Shown: positions 33,875 through 42,431 of the stretch, one piece after another | Position numbering within the stretch: the first letter of the stretch is position 1 | How the letters are laid out: each line of letters starts with the position of its first letter | Origin: Anaerococcus sp. mt242 | GTDB taxonomy: Bacteria > Bacillota > Clostridia > Tissierellales > Peptoniphilaceae | Assembly (NCBI RefSeq): GCF_016798225.1 | Contig: NZ_JAEUYX010000001.1 | Location: 151,892-215,891 of the forward strand | Length of the DNA: 64,000 nucleotides | Direction of reading: 5' to 3' | Program-made: the position numbers and the translations under genes | Notes under the pieces: model-generated | The model's database searches: none | What the model saw: only the letters and a program-made list of their open reading frames with translations | What the model was told of the DNA's origin: nothing

Positions 33875-34648
33875 ATGAATAGAGATTACAAGATAGGTCC
33901 TATTATTGGTGTTGTGATGTTGTCACTTATTATCCAAATTGTTTTGCTTTTGATATATGAATCGGTCCTTGATAGCTCAGTGGTAGATTTAGGATATATA
34001 TTTTTATCGACAATTATAATAATTGTAACAAGATACATAATTTCCTATGGTCTTATCCATAATAGGATGGGTAATTTTAAAGATTACTTACATAATATTA
34101 AACACCTAACTTTTAATTCTATAGGAGTTTTATTTTTCCTAGAACTTATTAAAGCTATATTTGAATTGATCAATGATAGTGATAATGCAATAGAATTTAT
34201 ATATTTACTATTTTCTGACTCACTCTTTTTAACAGGGATGGGGCTTATCATACATATTGTTTTATTAATAGTTTATTTAATTTTCTTGATATATATAAAC
34301 TATAGATATTTTGTTGTAGCGGATAGGGACGATTTGCCATTCACATTTTTAATTAGACATATATTTAAAGTTGGTAAAGACTTAACTGGTCACACCATAA
34401 AAATATTTTTGAAGTATGTCCTATTACCAGGATTTGTTTTAGTACTCATTATTTTATCAGGATATCAAGGTTTTATAGATATTGGTGGCATTCCATTTTT
34501 AGCATTAATAATAGTTATATTAGGAGAGATTTGGGATATATTTATCACAATAAAATACTCAAATGTGTATCTAGATTACATAGGCAATGAGTCTATGGAT
34601 GTAAAAAAGGAAGTATTTCCTAAAAAGGAAGAAACGGAAAAGGAGTAG
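33875..34648 (+). CDS. Uncharacterised membrane protein, first of a tandem pair
   Basis: A 257-aa membrane protein with about six hydrophobic segments, family not recognised. I take the ATG at 33875 (GAGGGGGTG 6 bases upstream). The frame shares a line of motifs with the next gene: MxRDYK at the N-terminus, GLIHNRMG near residue 65, YFVVAD near 150 and FKVGKDLTGHTI near 170. Charged C-terminal tail. The two probably arose by duplication and may form a heteromer. Confidence 0.75.
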   Translation: MNRDYKIGPIIGVVMLSLIIQIVLLLIYESVLDSSVVDLGYIFLSTIIIIVTRYIISYGLIHNRMGNFKDYLHNIKHLTFNSIGVLFFLELIKAIFELINDSDNAIEFIYLLFSDSLFLTGMGLIIHIVLLIVYLIFLIYINYRYFVVADRDDLPFTFLIRHIFKVGKDLTGHTIKIFLKYVLLPGFVLVLIILSGYQGFIDIGGIPFLALIIVILGEIWDIFITIKYSNVYLDYIGNESMDVKKEVFPKKEETEKE

Positions 34649-34651
34649 ATT

Positions 34652-35458
34652 TTGAAAAGAGATTATAAATTTTCTTCAGTATTTATTATCAATCTTATCA
34701 TGATAGTAATTATTGCAATAATTAGCGCGATTTTGTCTCAAGCAAGTGCTGATTTAGAGGCAATGACTATATCGTTATCAGGTATTGTTTCCAATATATT
34801 AAGAACAGCAGTTTATGTTATATTTAATTTTATTATAGCTAGAGGACTGATTTCTAATAGGATGGGTACTGTTGGAGAATATTTTGATAATATAAACCAT
34901 TTCAATTTTAAATCATTTTTCTTAGCATTTCTGATTTCAATAATTCCAACACTTGCAATTATTATTTTTGCTACTGGAATAGTAGCATCAATTGTGCTTA
35001 GTTTAGCCACTGGAAATGACCCCTCAGGTTTAGGGGCTGGTATAGGCGTATTTTTACTTTTGATACTTGCTTTGATTATTTATGGAGTTTTTATAAGCTA
35101 TCAATTTTTTGTGATAGCGGATAATCCAAATTTAACTTTTGGAGAAATGTTTAAAAAAGTATTTAAAGTTGGTAAAGACTTGTTTGGTAAAACTATTATT
35201 ACATTTTTAAAATGGATAATAGTACCAGTGTTTTTATTTATAGTTATATTATCAGCTATTTTTAATGGATTAGATGGTACGATTGCCATAGGACTTATAT
35301 TAATAATTTTATTAGCTGCTTTAGTTTATGTTCTGATTGCACTTACCCTAGTAGTGGGAGAGCTTTCCGATCACTATTTAGATTATAAATCAAAAACTAT
35401 TGATAATAATGAGAATGAGAAAGAAGTTTACGAATCAAAGGGTATGAATAATATATAA
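34652..35458 (+). CDS. Uncharacterised membrane protein, second of a tandem pair
   Basis: A 268-aa membrane protein beginning at TTG 34652, 3 bases after the previous stop. It has about six hydrophobic segments and the same landmarks as its neighbour: KRDYK, GLISNRMG, FFVIAD, FKVGKDLFGKTI, and LDYK before the polar tail. Overall layout resembles DUF975-like multispan proteins, but I cannot confirm a family. It precedes the M20 amidohydrolase gene by 12 bases, so the three are likely co-transcribed. Confidence 0.75.
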   Translation: MKRDYKFSSVFIINLIMIVIIAIISAILSQASADLEAMTISLSGIVSNILRTAVYVIFNFIIARGLISNRMGTVGEYFDNINHFNFKSFFLAFLISIIPTLAIIIFATGIVASIVLSLATGNDPSGLGAGIGVFLLLILALIIYGVFISYQFFVIADNPNLTFGEMFKKVFKVGKDLFGKTIITFLKWIIVPVFLFIVILSAIFNGLDGTIAIGLILIILLAALVYVLIALTLVVGELSDHYLDYKSKTIDNNENEKEVYESKGMNNI

Positions 35459-35470
35459 GGGAGATGAATT

Positions 35471-36676
35471 ATGATAAATGAAAAATTAAAAGAACTTATA
35501 TATAATGATGAAGAAAAAATAATAGAACAAAGACGTAAGCTTCACCAAAATCCAGAATTATCCATGGAAGAAAAAGAAACCAATGACTTTATAAAAAAAG
35601 AATTGGAATCCTATGGACTAGAAGTAAAACAACTTGATCCAACCGGACTAATTGCGGAAATAAACCCAGAAAGTGAAGGAAAAACTGTTTTACTACGTGC
35701 AGATTTTGATGCTTTGCCAATCCAAGAGACAAATGATTTTGACTTTAAATCTAAAAATGCCGGCAAATCCCATGCTTGTGGCCACGATACCCATACAGCA
35801 ATGTTACTTGCAGCAACTCGTGCACTTTTAGAAATAAAAGATGAATTACCAGGAACAGTTAGACTTTTATTCCAACCAGGAGAAGAAACTGGTGATGGTG
35901 GAAAAGCAGTTGTAAAGCAAGGCGTTACAAAAGGTGTTGATAGTGGATTTGCAATCCATATTTTCACAAACATTCCGCTTGGATATGCAGCTACTGGATA
36001 TGACCAAGTAATGGCAGGAAATTATTTTTTTGAAGTAAACTTCAAGGGAAAATCTGCTCACGGCTCAACTCCATTTGAAGGACATGATGCAATTATGATG
36101 CTCAATAGCTTTATAAACGGAGCAAATGGTGCAGTTGCTAGAAAAGTGGATGCCCTAAATGAACCAATAGTTTTAAATTATGGAACGATTTCTGGTGGAT
36201 CAGTTGCAAATGCAGTGGCTAGTGAAGCTAAACTAGTCGGAAGTTTTAGATTTTTCTCAAATGAATCAGCGGATAAATTTTTAAATGAACTAAAAGAAAT
36301 AGCTGATTTATCAGCAAAACTTTATGGGGGATCTTGCGAACTTACCTACAATCAAGGTGCAGGTCCAGTTATAAATGAAAAATCTTCTACAGACACAGCT
36401 GTAAAAGTTGCTAGAGAATTATTTGGTGATGATAAAGTAATGACTGATATGAAAGTTGCTGGATCAGAAGACTTTGGATTTTTACTTGCAGGCTATGATG
36501 AATTTGAAGGAATGCCAGGAGCTTATATGTGTATTGGAGCAAGGGATCCAGAGGATCCATCAACTTTTCCAATCAACCATGCTCAAGACTTTAACCCAGA
36601 TGAAAAAGCATTTAAAGATGGAGCCTTATTACTAGCCCAATATGCTTATGAATTTTTAAAGCAAGACAATGAATAA
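35471..36676 (+). CDS. M20D-family amidohydrolase (N-acyl amino acid/hippurate hydrolase type)
   Basis: A 401-aa cytoplasmic metallohydrolase that removes acyl or peptide groups from amino acids. Metal-binding blocks are visible: ACGHDTHTAM, PGEETGDGG and the C-terminal SEDFGF with INHAQDFNPDE. The lid/dimerisation domain (about 180-290) contains GKSAHGSTP. The exact substrate within M20D (N-acetyl amino acids, hippurate, indole-3-acetyl amino acids) cannot be read from sequence. GGGAG precedes the ATG. Confidence 0.92.
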   Translation: MINEKLKELIYNDEEKIIEQRRKLHQNPELSMEEKETNDFIKKELESYGLEVKQLDPTGLIAEINPESEGKTVLLRADFDALPIQETNDFDFKSKNAGKSHACGHDTHTAMLLAATRALLEIKDELPGTVRLLFQPGEETGDGGKAVVKQGVTKGVDSGFAIHIFTNIPLGYAATGYDQVMAGNYFFEVNFKGKSAHGSTPFEGHDAIMMLNSFINGANGAVARKVDALNEPIVLNYGTISGGSVANAVASEAKLVGSFRFFSNESADKFLNELKEIADLSAKLYGGSCELTYNQGAGPVINEKSSTDTAVKVARELFGDDKVMTDMKVAGSEDFGFLLAGYDEFEGMPGAYMCIGARDPEDPSTFPINHAQDFNPDEKAFKDGALLLAQYAYEFLKQDNE

Positions 36677-36690
36677 AATTATAAAAATTT

Positions 36691-36712
36691 GAGGCCCTAG
36701 GCCTCTTTTTTT
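36691..36712 (+). terminator. Intrinsic terminator after the M20 gene
   Basis: GAGGCC pairs with GGCCTC over a 3-base loop, then T7. Confidence 0.92.
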
Positions 36713-36764
36713 ATTTCAATTATCCAATATTTGTTATAAAACATAATTATATTGGAATTGACAT

Positions 36765-36902
36765 ATGATGAGAATAGTCATAATAGTGATAGGATCTGTC
36801 GAATCTAACATAGTTTCGATTCTAGCAGAAGAAGGCCACGATGTATTGATAATAGAAAAAGATCCAGATGTACTAGAATATGTTTTAGCAGATACATATT
36901 AA
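36765..36902 (+). pseudogene. trkA remnant (first ~45 codons, degenerate)
   Basis: ATG-initiated frame reading MRIVIIVIGSVESNIVSIL, then EEGHDVLIIEKDPDVLEYVLADTY and stop. It aligns with the N-terminal Rossmann strand-helix-strand of TrkA, but the nucleotide-binding GxGxxG is replaced by VIGSVES, and the remaining ~400 residues are missing. It lies 285 bases before the intact trkA. Confidence 0.75.
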
Positions 36903-36914
36903 TTGATAAAATAA

Positions 36915-37096
36915 ATGTTAAAAAAACTTTTAATATCAAGGATGCCTTGACTCTAGTAGCTATATGTTGGATTTTTTATTCGCTATTTGGAGCTATTCCA
37001 TTGTCATATATTAATATCTTTGCCATGCTTTTAGGTAGACTAGAAATTTATCCTCTACTATTATTGTTAAGCCCGTCAACTTACAAAAGAAAATAA
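36915..37096 (+). pseudogene. trkH remnant with internal deletion
   Basis: One frame reads KDALTLVAICWIFYSLFGAI (N-terminal TrkH segment, compare KEAMFTTAFCWVLYSLIGAI in the intact copy). It then joins directly to IFAMLLGRLEIYPLLLLLSP (C-terminal segment, compare LAMLFGRLELYPMILLFSP) and ends TYKRK-stop at 37094-37096. About 350 central residues, including the pore, are gone. Together with the trkA remnant it marks a collapsed second Trk locus. Confidence 0.8.
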
Positions 37097-37137
37097 GTAT
37101 TAAAATTACTAGCAAATAGAGTATAGTTTTTTCATAT

Positions 37138-37165
37138 TTGATTTTAAATATAAAAGTGCTATACT
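37138..37165 (+). promoter_or_regulatory. Predicted promoter of trkA-trkH
   Basis: TTGATT (37138-37143), 16-base spacer, TATACT (37160-37165). AGGAGG follows, just before the trkA ATG. Confidence 0.55.
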
Positions 37166-37186
37166 GATTAGGCTTAGGAGGATTGT

Positions 37187-38557
37187 ATGAATATTATAAT
37201 TTTGGGAGCAGGAAAGGTGGGTTCCCATTTAACAAACGAATTATCCTTACAAGATCATAACATTTTAGTAATTGACCATAATAAGGATGTATTAAATAGA
37301 TTGCTTGAACAAAATGATGTAATGGCTTTGGTTGGTGATGGAACTGACCTTAATATTTTAAAAGAGGCAAATGTAGGTGATTGTGATTTATTTATAGCCC
37401 TTACTAGAGATGATGATACAAATTTAATATCAGCCTCTCTGGCAAGGTCTTTAGGTGCAAAAGAAATTATAACAAGACTTCGTGATCCAAAGTATATAAG
37501 CCACTTAGATCAAATCCGAGAAATATCTGGATCAAAGTTGATTATAAATCCAGAATATCTGGCGGCAAAAGAAATCCAAAGATCAATCAAATACTCCCAC
37601 GCTAGAAATGTACAAAGCTTCCTTGAAGAAAGAGCATTGATTATTGAAATTACCATAAACCCAAATTCAAGATTAAACGGACTAAGACTAAAAGATGCTG
37701 ACTCTTATTTAAATCAATTTGACGTATTAATAGGTATGGTTATTGAAAATGATCAAGTTTATATACCTAATGGTGATTTTATCCTAGAAGCCGGGCAAAA
37801 GATTTATGTAATGGGCAGTAAAGATGATGTAGATTTATTCTATAAGGCAGAAATTCCTGAAAATATTAGGATGAAAGATATTCTAATTATAGGTGCAAGC
37901 AATATTACCCACCATCTGACTCATCTATTACTCGAAAGACACTTTAATGTAACAATTATAGAAATAAATAGAAAAAAAGCTATTGATATCCAAGAAAAAT
38001 ATAGTGAAGCTATAGTAATAAATGCTGATGGTTCTGACCCTGACATCCTTGAAGAAGCAAGAATTGATAGTTTTGATGCAGTTATTTCACTAACAGGTAT
38101 CGATGAAGAAAATATACTAATAGCTCTAATTGCCCAAAGATATGGTATTGATAAGATAATTTCAAAAGTAAATAGGACAAATTTACTAAAACTAACAGGA
38201 ATATTAGATATTGATGCTACCTTTACTCCAAAGTCTGCAGCTAGTAATTATATTAACAGGATAATTAGATCTAGATATGATGCAAGAGGTCTTTCTTATT
38301 TAAACAATCTTTATAAACTTGAGGGAGACCAAGTTGAAGTCTTAGAATTTGAAGTTGGTGAAAATTCTAGAATATTTAATCAAAGACTAAAAGATGTAAA
38401 TATAAGACCTGATACCTTAGTAGCTGTAATAGAACATAGCGAATTAAATGGTCAGATAGAAGTAGCAACTGGTAATTCGATAATCGATAGGGGAGATAGG
38501 GTAATGATTATTACAAAAAGTAAAAATATTACTCAAATCGATGATATATTGGAGTAA
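37187..38557 (+). CDS. trkA: Trk potassium-uptake regulatory subunit TrkA
   Basis: A 456-aa cytosolic gating subunit: two RCK units in tandem. The first Rossmann domain opens with MNIIILGAGKVGSHLTNELS (nucleotide-binding GAGKVG) and the second begins at about residue 226 (DILIIGASNITHHL). Each is followed by a TrkA_C domain (about 140-218 and 370-455). It binds NAD(H)/ATP and controls TrkH. Only 2 bases separate it from trkH. Confidence 0.95.
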   Translation: MNIIILGAGKVGSHLTNELSLQDHNILVIDHNKDVLNRLLEQNDVMALVGDGTDLNILKEANVGDCDLFIALTRDDDTNLISASLARSLGAKEIITRLRDPKYISHLDQIREISGSKLIINPEYLAAKEIQRSIKYSHARNVQSFLEERALIIEITINPNSRLNGLRLKDADSYLNQFDVLIGMVIENDQVYIPNGDFILEAGQKIYVMGSKDDVDLFYKAEIPENIRMKDILIIGASNITHHLTHLLLERHFNVTIIEINRKKAIDIQEKYSEAIVINADGSDPDILEEARIDSFDAVISLTGIDEENILIALIAQRYGIDKIISKVNRTNLLKLTGILDIDATFTPKSAASNYINRIIRSRYDARGLSYLNNLYKLEGDQVEVLEFEVGENSRIFNQRLKDVNIRPDTLVAVIEHSELNGQIEVATGNSIIDRGDRVMIITKSKNITQIDDILE

Positions 38558-38559
38558 GT

Positions 38560-40020
38560 ATGAATTTAAAAATAATAAATAATGCCATAGGTAGACTTTT
38601 ACAAGTTTTAGCAGTACTGATGGTCTTACCTTTGATAGTAGCATTTATTTATAAAGAACCCACAAATGAAAAAATTAATTTTATAATTCCTATAATCATA
38701 TCAGGCCTAGCTGGCACCATTTTAGTAAAATTAGGAAGTGAACAAGGCCACATTTTTACAAAAGAGGCTATGTTTACAACAGCTTTTTGCTGGGTGTTGT
38801 ATTCTTTAATTGGAGCTATTCCCTTATATTTGACCCCATCAAATTATCCTTCTTTTATTGATGCATTTTTTGAAATGGCAAGCGGTTTTACTACTTGTGG
38901 AGCTTCGGTTGCATTAGATGTGGAACTTTTGCCACATTCTATAATTTTTTGGAGATCATTTTCCCATCTTATAGGCGGAATGGGTATTTTGGTATTTACT
39001 CTTGCAGTTTTGCCAATGGCAAATAAAGAATCAACCAATCTAATGCAAGCAGAAGTACCAGGGCCAACTTTTGGAAAAGTTACACCAAAACTTTCACACA
39101 CTGCAAGAGTTTTGTATATTATATATTTGGTAATGACAGCAATTACAGTGATATTTTTACTTTTTGGCGGCATGAATTTGTTTGATAGCATAATCTATGC
39201 CTTTGGTGCAGCAGGAACTGGTGGTTTTGCAAATAGTGGCATTTCTGTTGGTTATTATGATTCTAGATATATTGAAATAGTTCTTGGTATAGCAATTTTC
39301 TTATTTGGAATAAACTTTAATCTTTATTATTATGCTATATTTAGATCTGTAAAAGATAGCTTTAAGTCAGAAGAATTAAAATGGTACGCTATAATAGTTG
39401 CTATCTCATCAATCCTAATTTTTATAAATATTTCAGGAATGTATGATGATAAGTTCTATGCAGGAGTAAACTCATTTTTTACAGTTAGTTCTATTATTAC
39501 CACAACAGGATATGTATCCGCCCACTATGGAAAATGGCCAATGTTTTCTAGAAATATTTTAATCTTATTAATGTTTGTAGGTGGGTCTGCAGGATCTACA
39601 GCTGGTGGTCTAAAAGTTTCAAGAATAACTATGTTATGTAAATCTGCAATAAATCAAGTCAAACAAACCATAAACCCAATGAGAGTTACTGTAAACAAAC
39701 TAGACGGCAAAAAAGTAGATGATGAAGTTGAAAATTCTGTAAATAAATATTTACTAGTTTATTTATTAGTGTTTATAATTTTTATGTTAATAGTGACATT
39801 AGAAACAAATGATTTAGAAACATCATTTACAGCAGTTGCAACCACATATAACAACGTTGGTCCAGGGCTTGGGGAGTTTGGTCCTATAAATAGTTTTGTA
39901 AATTTAGGATACCTATCAAAATTTACTTTAACCCTTGCAATGCTATTTGGAAGACTAGAACTTTACCCAATGATATTATTATTTTCACCAGCAACCTATA
40001 AGAATATGAAAAATAAATAA
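38560..40020 (+). CDS. trkH: Trk potassium-uptake transmembrane subunit TrkH
   Basis: A 486-aa K+ (and possibly Na+) transporter with four pore loops. The selectivity-filter Gly segments are visible as TTCGAS, GTGGFAN, TTTGYV and NNVGPG. SAGSTAGGLKVSR is the conserved loop after the third filter. It is complete and membrane-spanning throughout. Paired with trkA as an operon, it stands next to the debris of a second copy. Confidence 0.95.
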   Translation: MNLKIINNAIGRLLQVLAVLMVLPLIVAFIYKEPTNEKINFIIPIIISGLAGTILVKLGSEQGHIFTKEAMFTTAFCWVLYSLIGAIPLYLTPSNYPSFIDAFFEMASGFTTCGASVALDVELLPHSIIFWRSFSHLIGGMGILVFTLAVLPMANKESTNLMQAEVPGPTFGKVTPKLSHTARVLYIIYLVMTAITVIFLLFGGMNLFDSIIYAFGAAGTGGFANSGISVGYYDSRYIEIVLGIAIFLFGINFNLYYYAIFRSVKDSFKSEELKWYAIIVAISSILIFINISGMYDDKFYAGVNSFFTVSSIITTTGYVSAHYGKWPMFSRNILILLMFVGGSAGSTAGGLKVSRITMLCKSAINQVKQTINPMRVTVNKLDGKKVDDEVENSVNKYLLVYLLVFIIFMLIVTLETNDLETSFTAVATTYNNVGPGLGEFGPINSFVNLGYLSKFTLTLAMLFGRLELYPMILLFSPATYKNMKNK

Positions 40021-40021
40021 A

Positions 40022-40050
40022 TTGACAAAGAAAACTGAATTTTATACAAT
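40022..40050 (+). promoter_or_regulatory. Promoter of the thiD leader
   Basis: TTGACA (40022-40027), 17-base spacer, TACAAT (40045-40050), directly after the trkH stop. Confidence 0.75.
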
Positions 40051-40057
40051 GAAAATA

Positions 40058-40192
40058 TCAATGAAATATTTTAGTAAATATGGGGAGTTCTAAAATAGAA
40101 CTATACCATCGGCCTTAGCTTATTTAGTTAATGGCAAAGTATAAATTTTAAATTTTGTAGTTTTAGAATACCCTAAGTGGTATTCTTTTTTT
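40058..40192 (+). promoter_or_regulatory. Structured leader with terminator upstream of thiD (candidate riboswitch)
   Basis: About 135 bases between a good promoter and a strong terminator that ends 8 bases before the thiD RBS. Visible elements are an AGTTCTA/TAGAACT hairpin near 40085-40102, a CCATCGGCCTTAGC segment whose CCAT can pair with ATGG near 40130, and the terminator AGAATACC/GGTATTCT (40165-40186) with T7. CTTAG in the middle can also pair with CTAAG in the terminator loop, a possible switch. The CTGAGA and related conserved blocks of the TPP riboswitch are absent. A precursor-sensing class such as the HMP-PP (thiS-motif) type is a hypothesis. Confidence 0.6.
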
Positions 40193-40212
40193 ATAAATTT
40201 AGGAGGAAAATA

Positions 40213-41016
40213 ATGAAAACAGCTTTAACAATTGCAGGTTCAGATTCATCAGGTGGAGCAGGAATCCAAGCCGACCTTAAGGCCATGACTTTAAATGGAG
40301 TTTTTGCTATGTCTGCCATTACAGCTTTGACTGCACAAAATACAACAGGCGTTACGGACATCATGGATGTAAGTCCAGAATTTTTAAAATCACAAATTGA
40401 TGCAATTTTTACTGATATTTATCCAGATGCAGTAAAAATTGGAATGGTCTCTGATAAAGATTTAATTACTGCTATTGCAGAAAAATTAGAAGAATATCAA
40501 GCAAAAAACATAGTCCTAGATCCGGTAATGGTAGCAACAAGTGGGGCAAAGCTTTTAAAAGATGATGCAATTGATACTTTAAAAGAAAAATTAATTCCTC
40601 TAGCTGACTTTATTACACCAAATATCCCAGAGGCAGAAATATTAGCTAATATGCAAATTAAAAATGAAATAGATATGGAAGTAGCTGCTGAAAAAATGGC
40701 TAATGAACTGGGAGTAAGTGTGCTTGTAAAGGGTGGTCACTCAATAAATGATGCAAATGATGTATTATTTGAAATTGATTCACTAAATATTACATGGATT
40801 GAGGGAGAACGCATAAAAAACGAAAATACTCATGGAACTGGATGTACACTTTCATCAGCAATTGCTGCAAATCTTGCAAAAGATAAATCTCTAGAAGAAT
40901 CTGTAAGAAATGCAAAAAAGTATCTAGAAGGCGCCTTAAAAGATGGACTAGATTTAGGTAAAGGCAGTGGACCTATGAACCATGCCTTTGATATAAAAGA
41001 AGCTTATAAAATTTAA
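40213..41016 (+). CDS. thiD: Hydroxymethylpyrimidine (phosphate) kinase ThiD/PdxK type
   Basis: A 267-aa ribokinase-fold kinase that phosphorylates HMP and HMP-P for thiamin synthesis; some relatives also phosphorylate pyridoxal. The ATG at 40213 has AGGAGG 6 bases upstream; the longer frame reads into the leader. Visible: [16 protein letters not shown] at the N-terminus, [11 protein letters not shown], and the anion-hole THGTGCT near residue 212. No other thi gene lies nearby, so it may work in HMP salvage. Confidence 0.9.
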   Translation: MKTALTIAGSDSSGGAGIQADLKAMTLNGVFAMSAITALTAQNTTGVTDIMDVSPEFLKSQIDAIFTDIYPDAVKIGMVSDKDLITAIAEKLEEYQAKNIVLDPVMVATSGAKLLKDDAIDTLKEKLIPLADFITPNIPEAEILANMQIKNEIDMEVAAEKMANELGVSVLVKGGHSINDANDVLFEIDSLNITWIEGERIKNENTHGTGCTLSSAIAANLAKDKSLEESVRNAKKYLEGALKDGLDLGKGSGPMNHAFDIKEAYKI

Positions 41017-41094
41017 TTTTAAAATCAACTCTAAATATTTAAATTGCAATGATTATCACTATCAATTTCATGTGTTAAACTAGTAAAATTTAGT

Positions 41095-41123
41095 TTGACA
41101 TTTGAAATATTTAACCTTATAAT
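41095..41123 (+). promoter_or_regulatory. Strong promoter of the potDABC leader
   Basis: Perfect consensus: TTGACA (41095-41100), 17-base spacer, TATAAT (41118-41123). Confidence 0.85.
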
Positions 41124-41129
41124 TGGGGT

Positions 41130-41362
41130 AGTTACAATCTAATAAATTTAAAAATACATTAAGAACACCTGTGGGGTAAGAACTGGTGGGGCAACTCACA
41201 TTTAGCCATACTTTAGACTCATTTATATGGTTAAAACTCACAACCACAGGGGGCAAATTGCCAAATCCTGATAATAAACTTCATACCTAGAGGGTTTAAA
41301 TAATGAGTAAGTAGGTATGATTATAAAATCCTTGTTCAAAATAATGTGCAAGGACTTTTTTT
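41130..41362 (+). promoter_or_regulatory. Large structured leader with terminator upstream of potD (candidate cis-regulatory RNA)
   Basis: A ~235-base non-coding leader. CCTGTGG (41168-41174) pairs with CCACAGG (41244-41250), enclosing two hairpins. One is GTGGG-GCAA-CTCAC (41186-41199) with a GNRA tetraloop; the other is TTTAGCCATA with TATGGTTAAA (41201-41235, 10 bp with one wobble). Then come GGCAA/TTGCC (41252-41262), TCATACC/GGTATGA (41281-41320), and the terminator TCCTTG/CAAGGA (41329-41354) with T7. CTCAC occurs a second time at 41237-41241 and could compete for GTGGG. It does not match the SAM, TPP, cobalamin, lysine, FMN, glycine or T-box patterns I know. Confidence 0.65.
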
Positions 41363-41387
41363 GTCTAATTTTAAAAAAGGAGGAATT

Positions 41388-42422
41388 ATGAAAAAGAAAA
41401 TTTTTTTGATGGGATTTATCTTACTAATTTTAACATCATGCTCCAGCAAAGATAAAAATCAAGTTGTAGTTTTTAATGCTGGGGAATATCTAGACATGGA
41501 TTTGATACCAGAGTTTGAAAAAGAAACTGGCATTGATGTTGTCTATGAAACCTTTACATCTGATGAGGAAATGTTTATAAAGCTTTCTCAATCATCAAAT
41601 AATTATGATGTAATAGTTCCAAGTGATTATATGGTAGAAAGACTATTAAAAAATGATATGTTGGAAAAAATTGATTTTTCAAATGTTCCTAACTTTAAAT
41701 ATATAAACGAAAAATATAAGGGGCTAGATTATGATCCAAAAAACGAGTACACAGTTCCGTATTTTGCCTCCCATTTTGGCATAGTTTACAATACCGATAT
41801 TATAAAAGAACCTATCACAAAATGGGCCGACCTTTGGAATCCAAAATATAAGGGCGAAATAATAATGTATGATTTGCCAAGACTTTCCATGTCAGTTGCC
41901 TTGCAAAAATTAGGATATTCTATAAATACACAAGATATGGATCAACTAAATGAAGCAAAAAATGAATTGATTAAGCAAAAACCTTTGGTATATGCATATC
42001 TTACAGATGAGGCTCGTGATTTGGTTGTACAAGGTGATGCTGCAATTACTGTCATGTACTCTGGTGATGCACTCTTAATGAGAACTCAAAATGAAAACTT
42101 AAAATATGTCACTCCTGAAGAAGGAATGAATATGCAGGTTGATAATCTTGCCATACCAAAGGGCGCAAAAAACAAAAAAAATGCTGAAATATTTATAAAT
42201 TATTTTACAGATCCAAAAGTGGCTACAGCAAATGCTGAGTGGATGGAAGGTTTTACTAGTGTTGTAGATGGAGTAAGGGAAAATCTTCCAGAATACATAG
42301 CAGAATCAGAAGAAGCGTATCCAGACTTTTCAAAACATCCACAGCCAGAAATGTTTAAAGACTTAGAAGACTATATGCAAGTTTATAACGACTTGTGGGT
42401 GGAAGTTCTTGCATCATATTAG
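41388..42422 (+). CDS. potD: Spermidine/putrescine-binding lipoprotein PotD
   Basis: A 344-aa extracellular receptor of a polyamine ABC importer. The ATG at 41388 follows AAGGAGG; the lipobox LILTSC places the lipidated Cys near residue 18. The family 1 binding fold shows VVVFNAGEYLD, YDVIVPSDYMVERL, PYFASHFGIVYN and WADLWNPKYKGEI. It is first in potD-potA-potB-potC, an order with the receptor leading rather than trailing. Polyamine specificity follows from homology; other PotD-like proteins bind related cations. Confidence 0.92.
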   Translation: MKKKIFLMGFILLILTSCSSKDKNQVVVFNAGEYLDMDLIPEFEKETGIDVVYETFTSDEEMFIKLSQSSNNYDVIVPSDYMVERLLKNDMLEKIDFSNVPNFKYINEKYKGLDYDPKNEYTVPYFASHFGIVYNTDIIKEPITKWADLWNPKYKGEIIMYDLPRLSMSVALQKLGYSINTQDMDQLNEAKNELIKQKPLVYAYLTDEARDLVVQGDAAITVMYSGDALLMRTQNENLKYVTPEEGMNMQVDNLAIPKGAKNKKNAEIFINYFTDPKVATANAEWMEGFTSVVDGVRENLPEYIAESEEAYPDFSKHPQPEMFKDLEDYMQVYNDLWVEVLASY

Positions 42423-42431
42423 GAGGAGATA

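Noticed and set aside
40058..40192. TPP riboswitch upstream of thiD
   Set aside because: Neither the CTGAGA block nor the ACCTGATC...GGATAATGCCAGCG block is present.
41130..41362. RNase P RNA, tmRNA or 6S RNA in the potD leader, prompted by GTGGGGTAAGAAC
   Set aside because: Other conserved blocks of those RNAs are missing and the length does not fit; the layout is that of a leader with a terminator.
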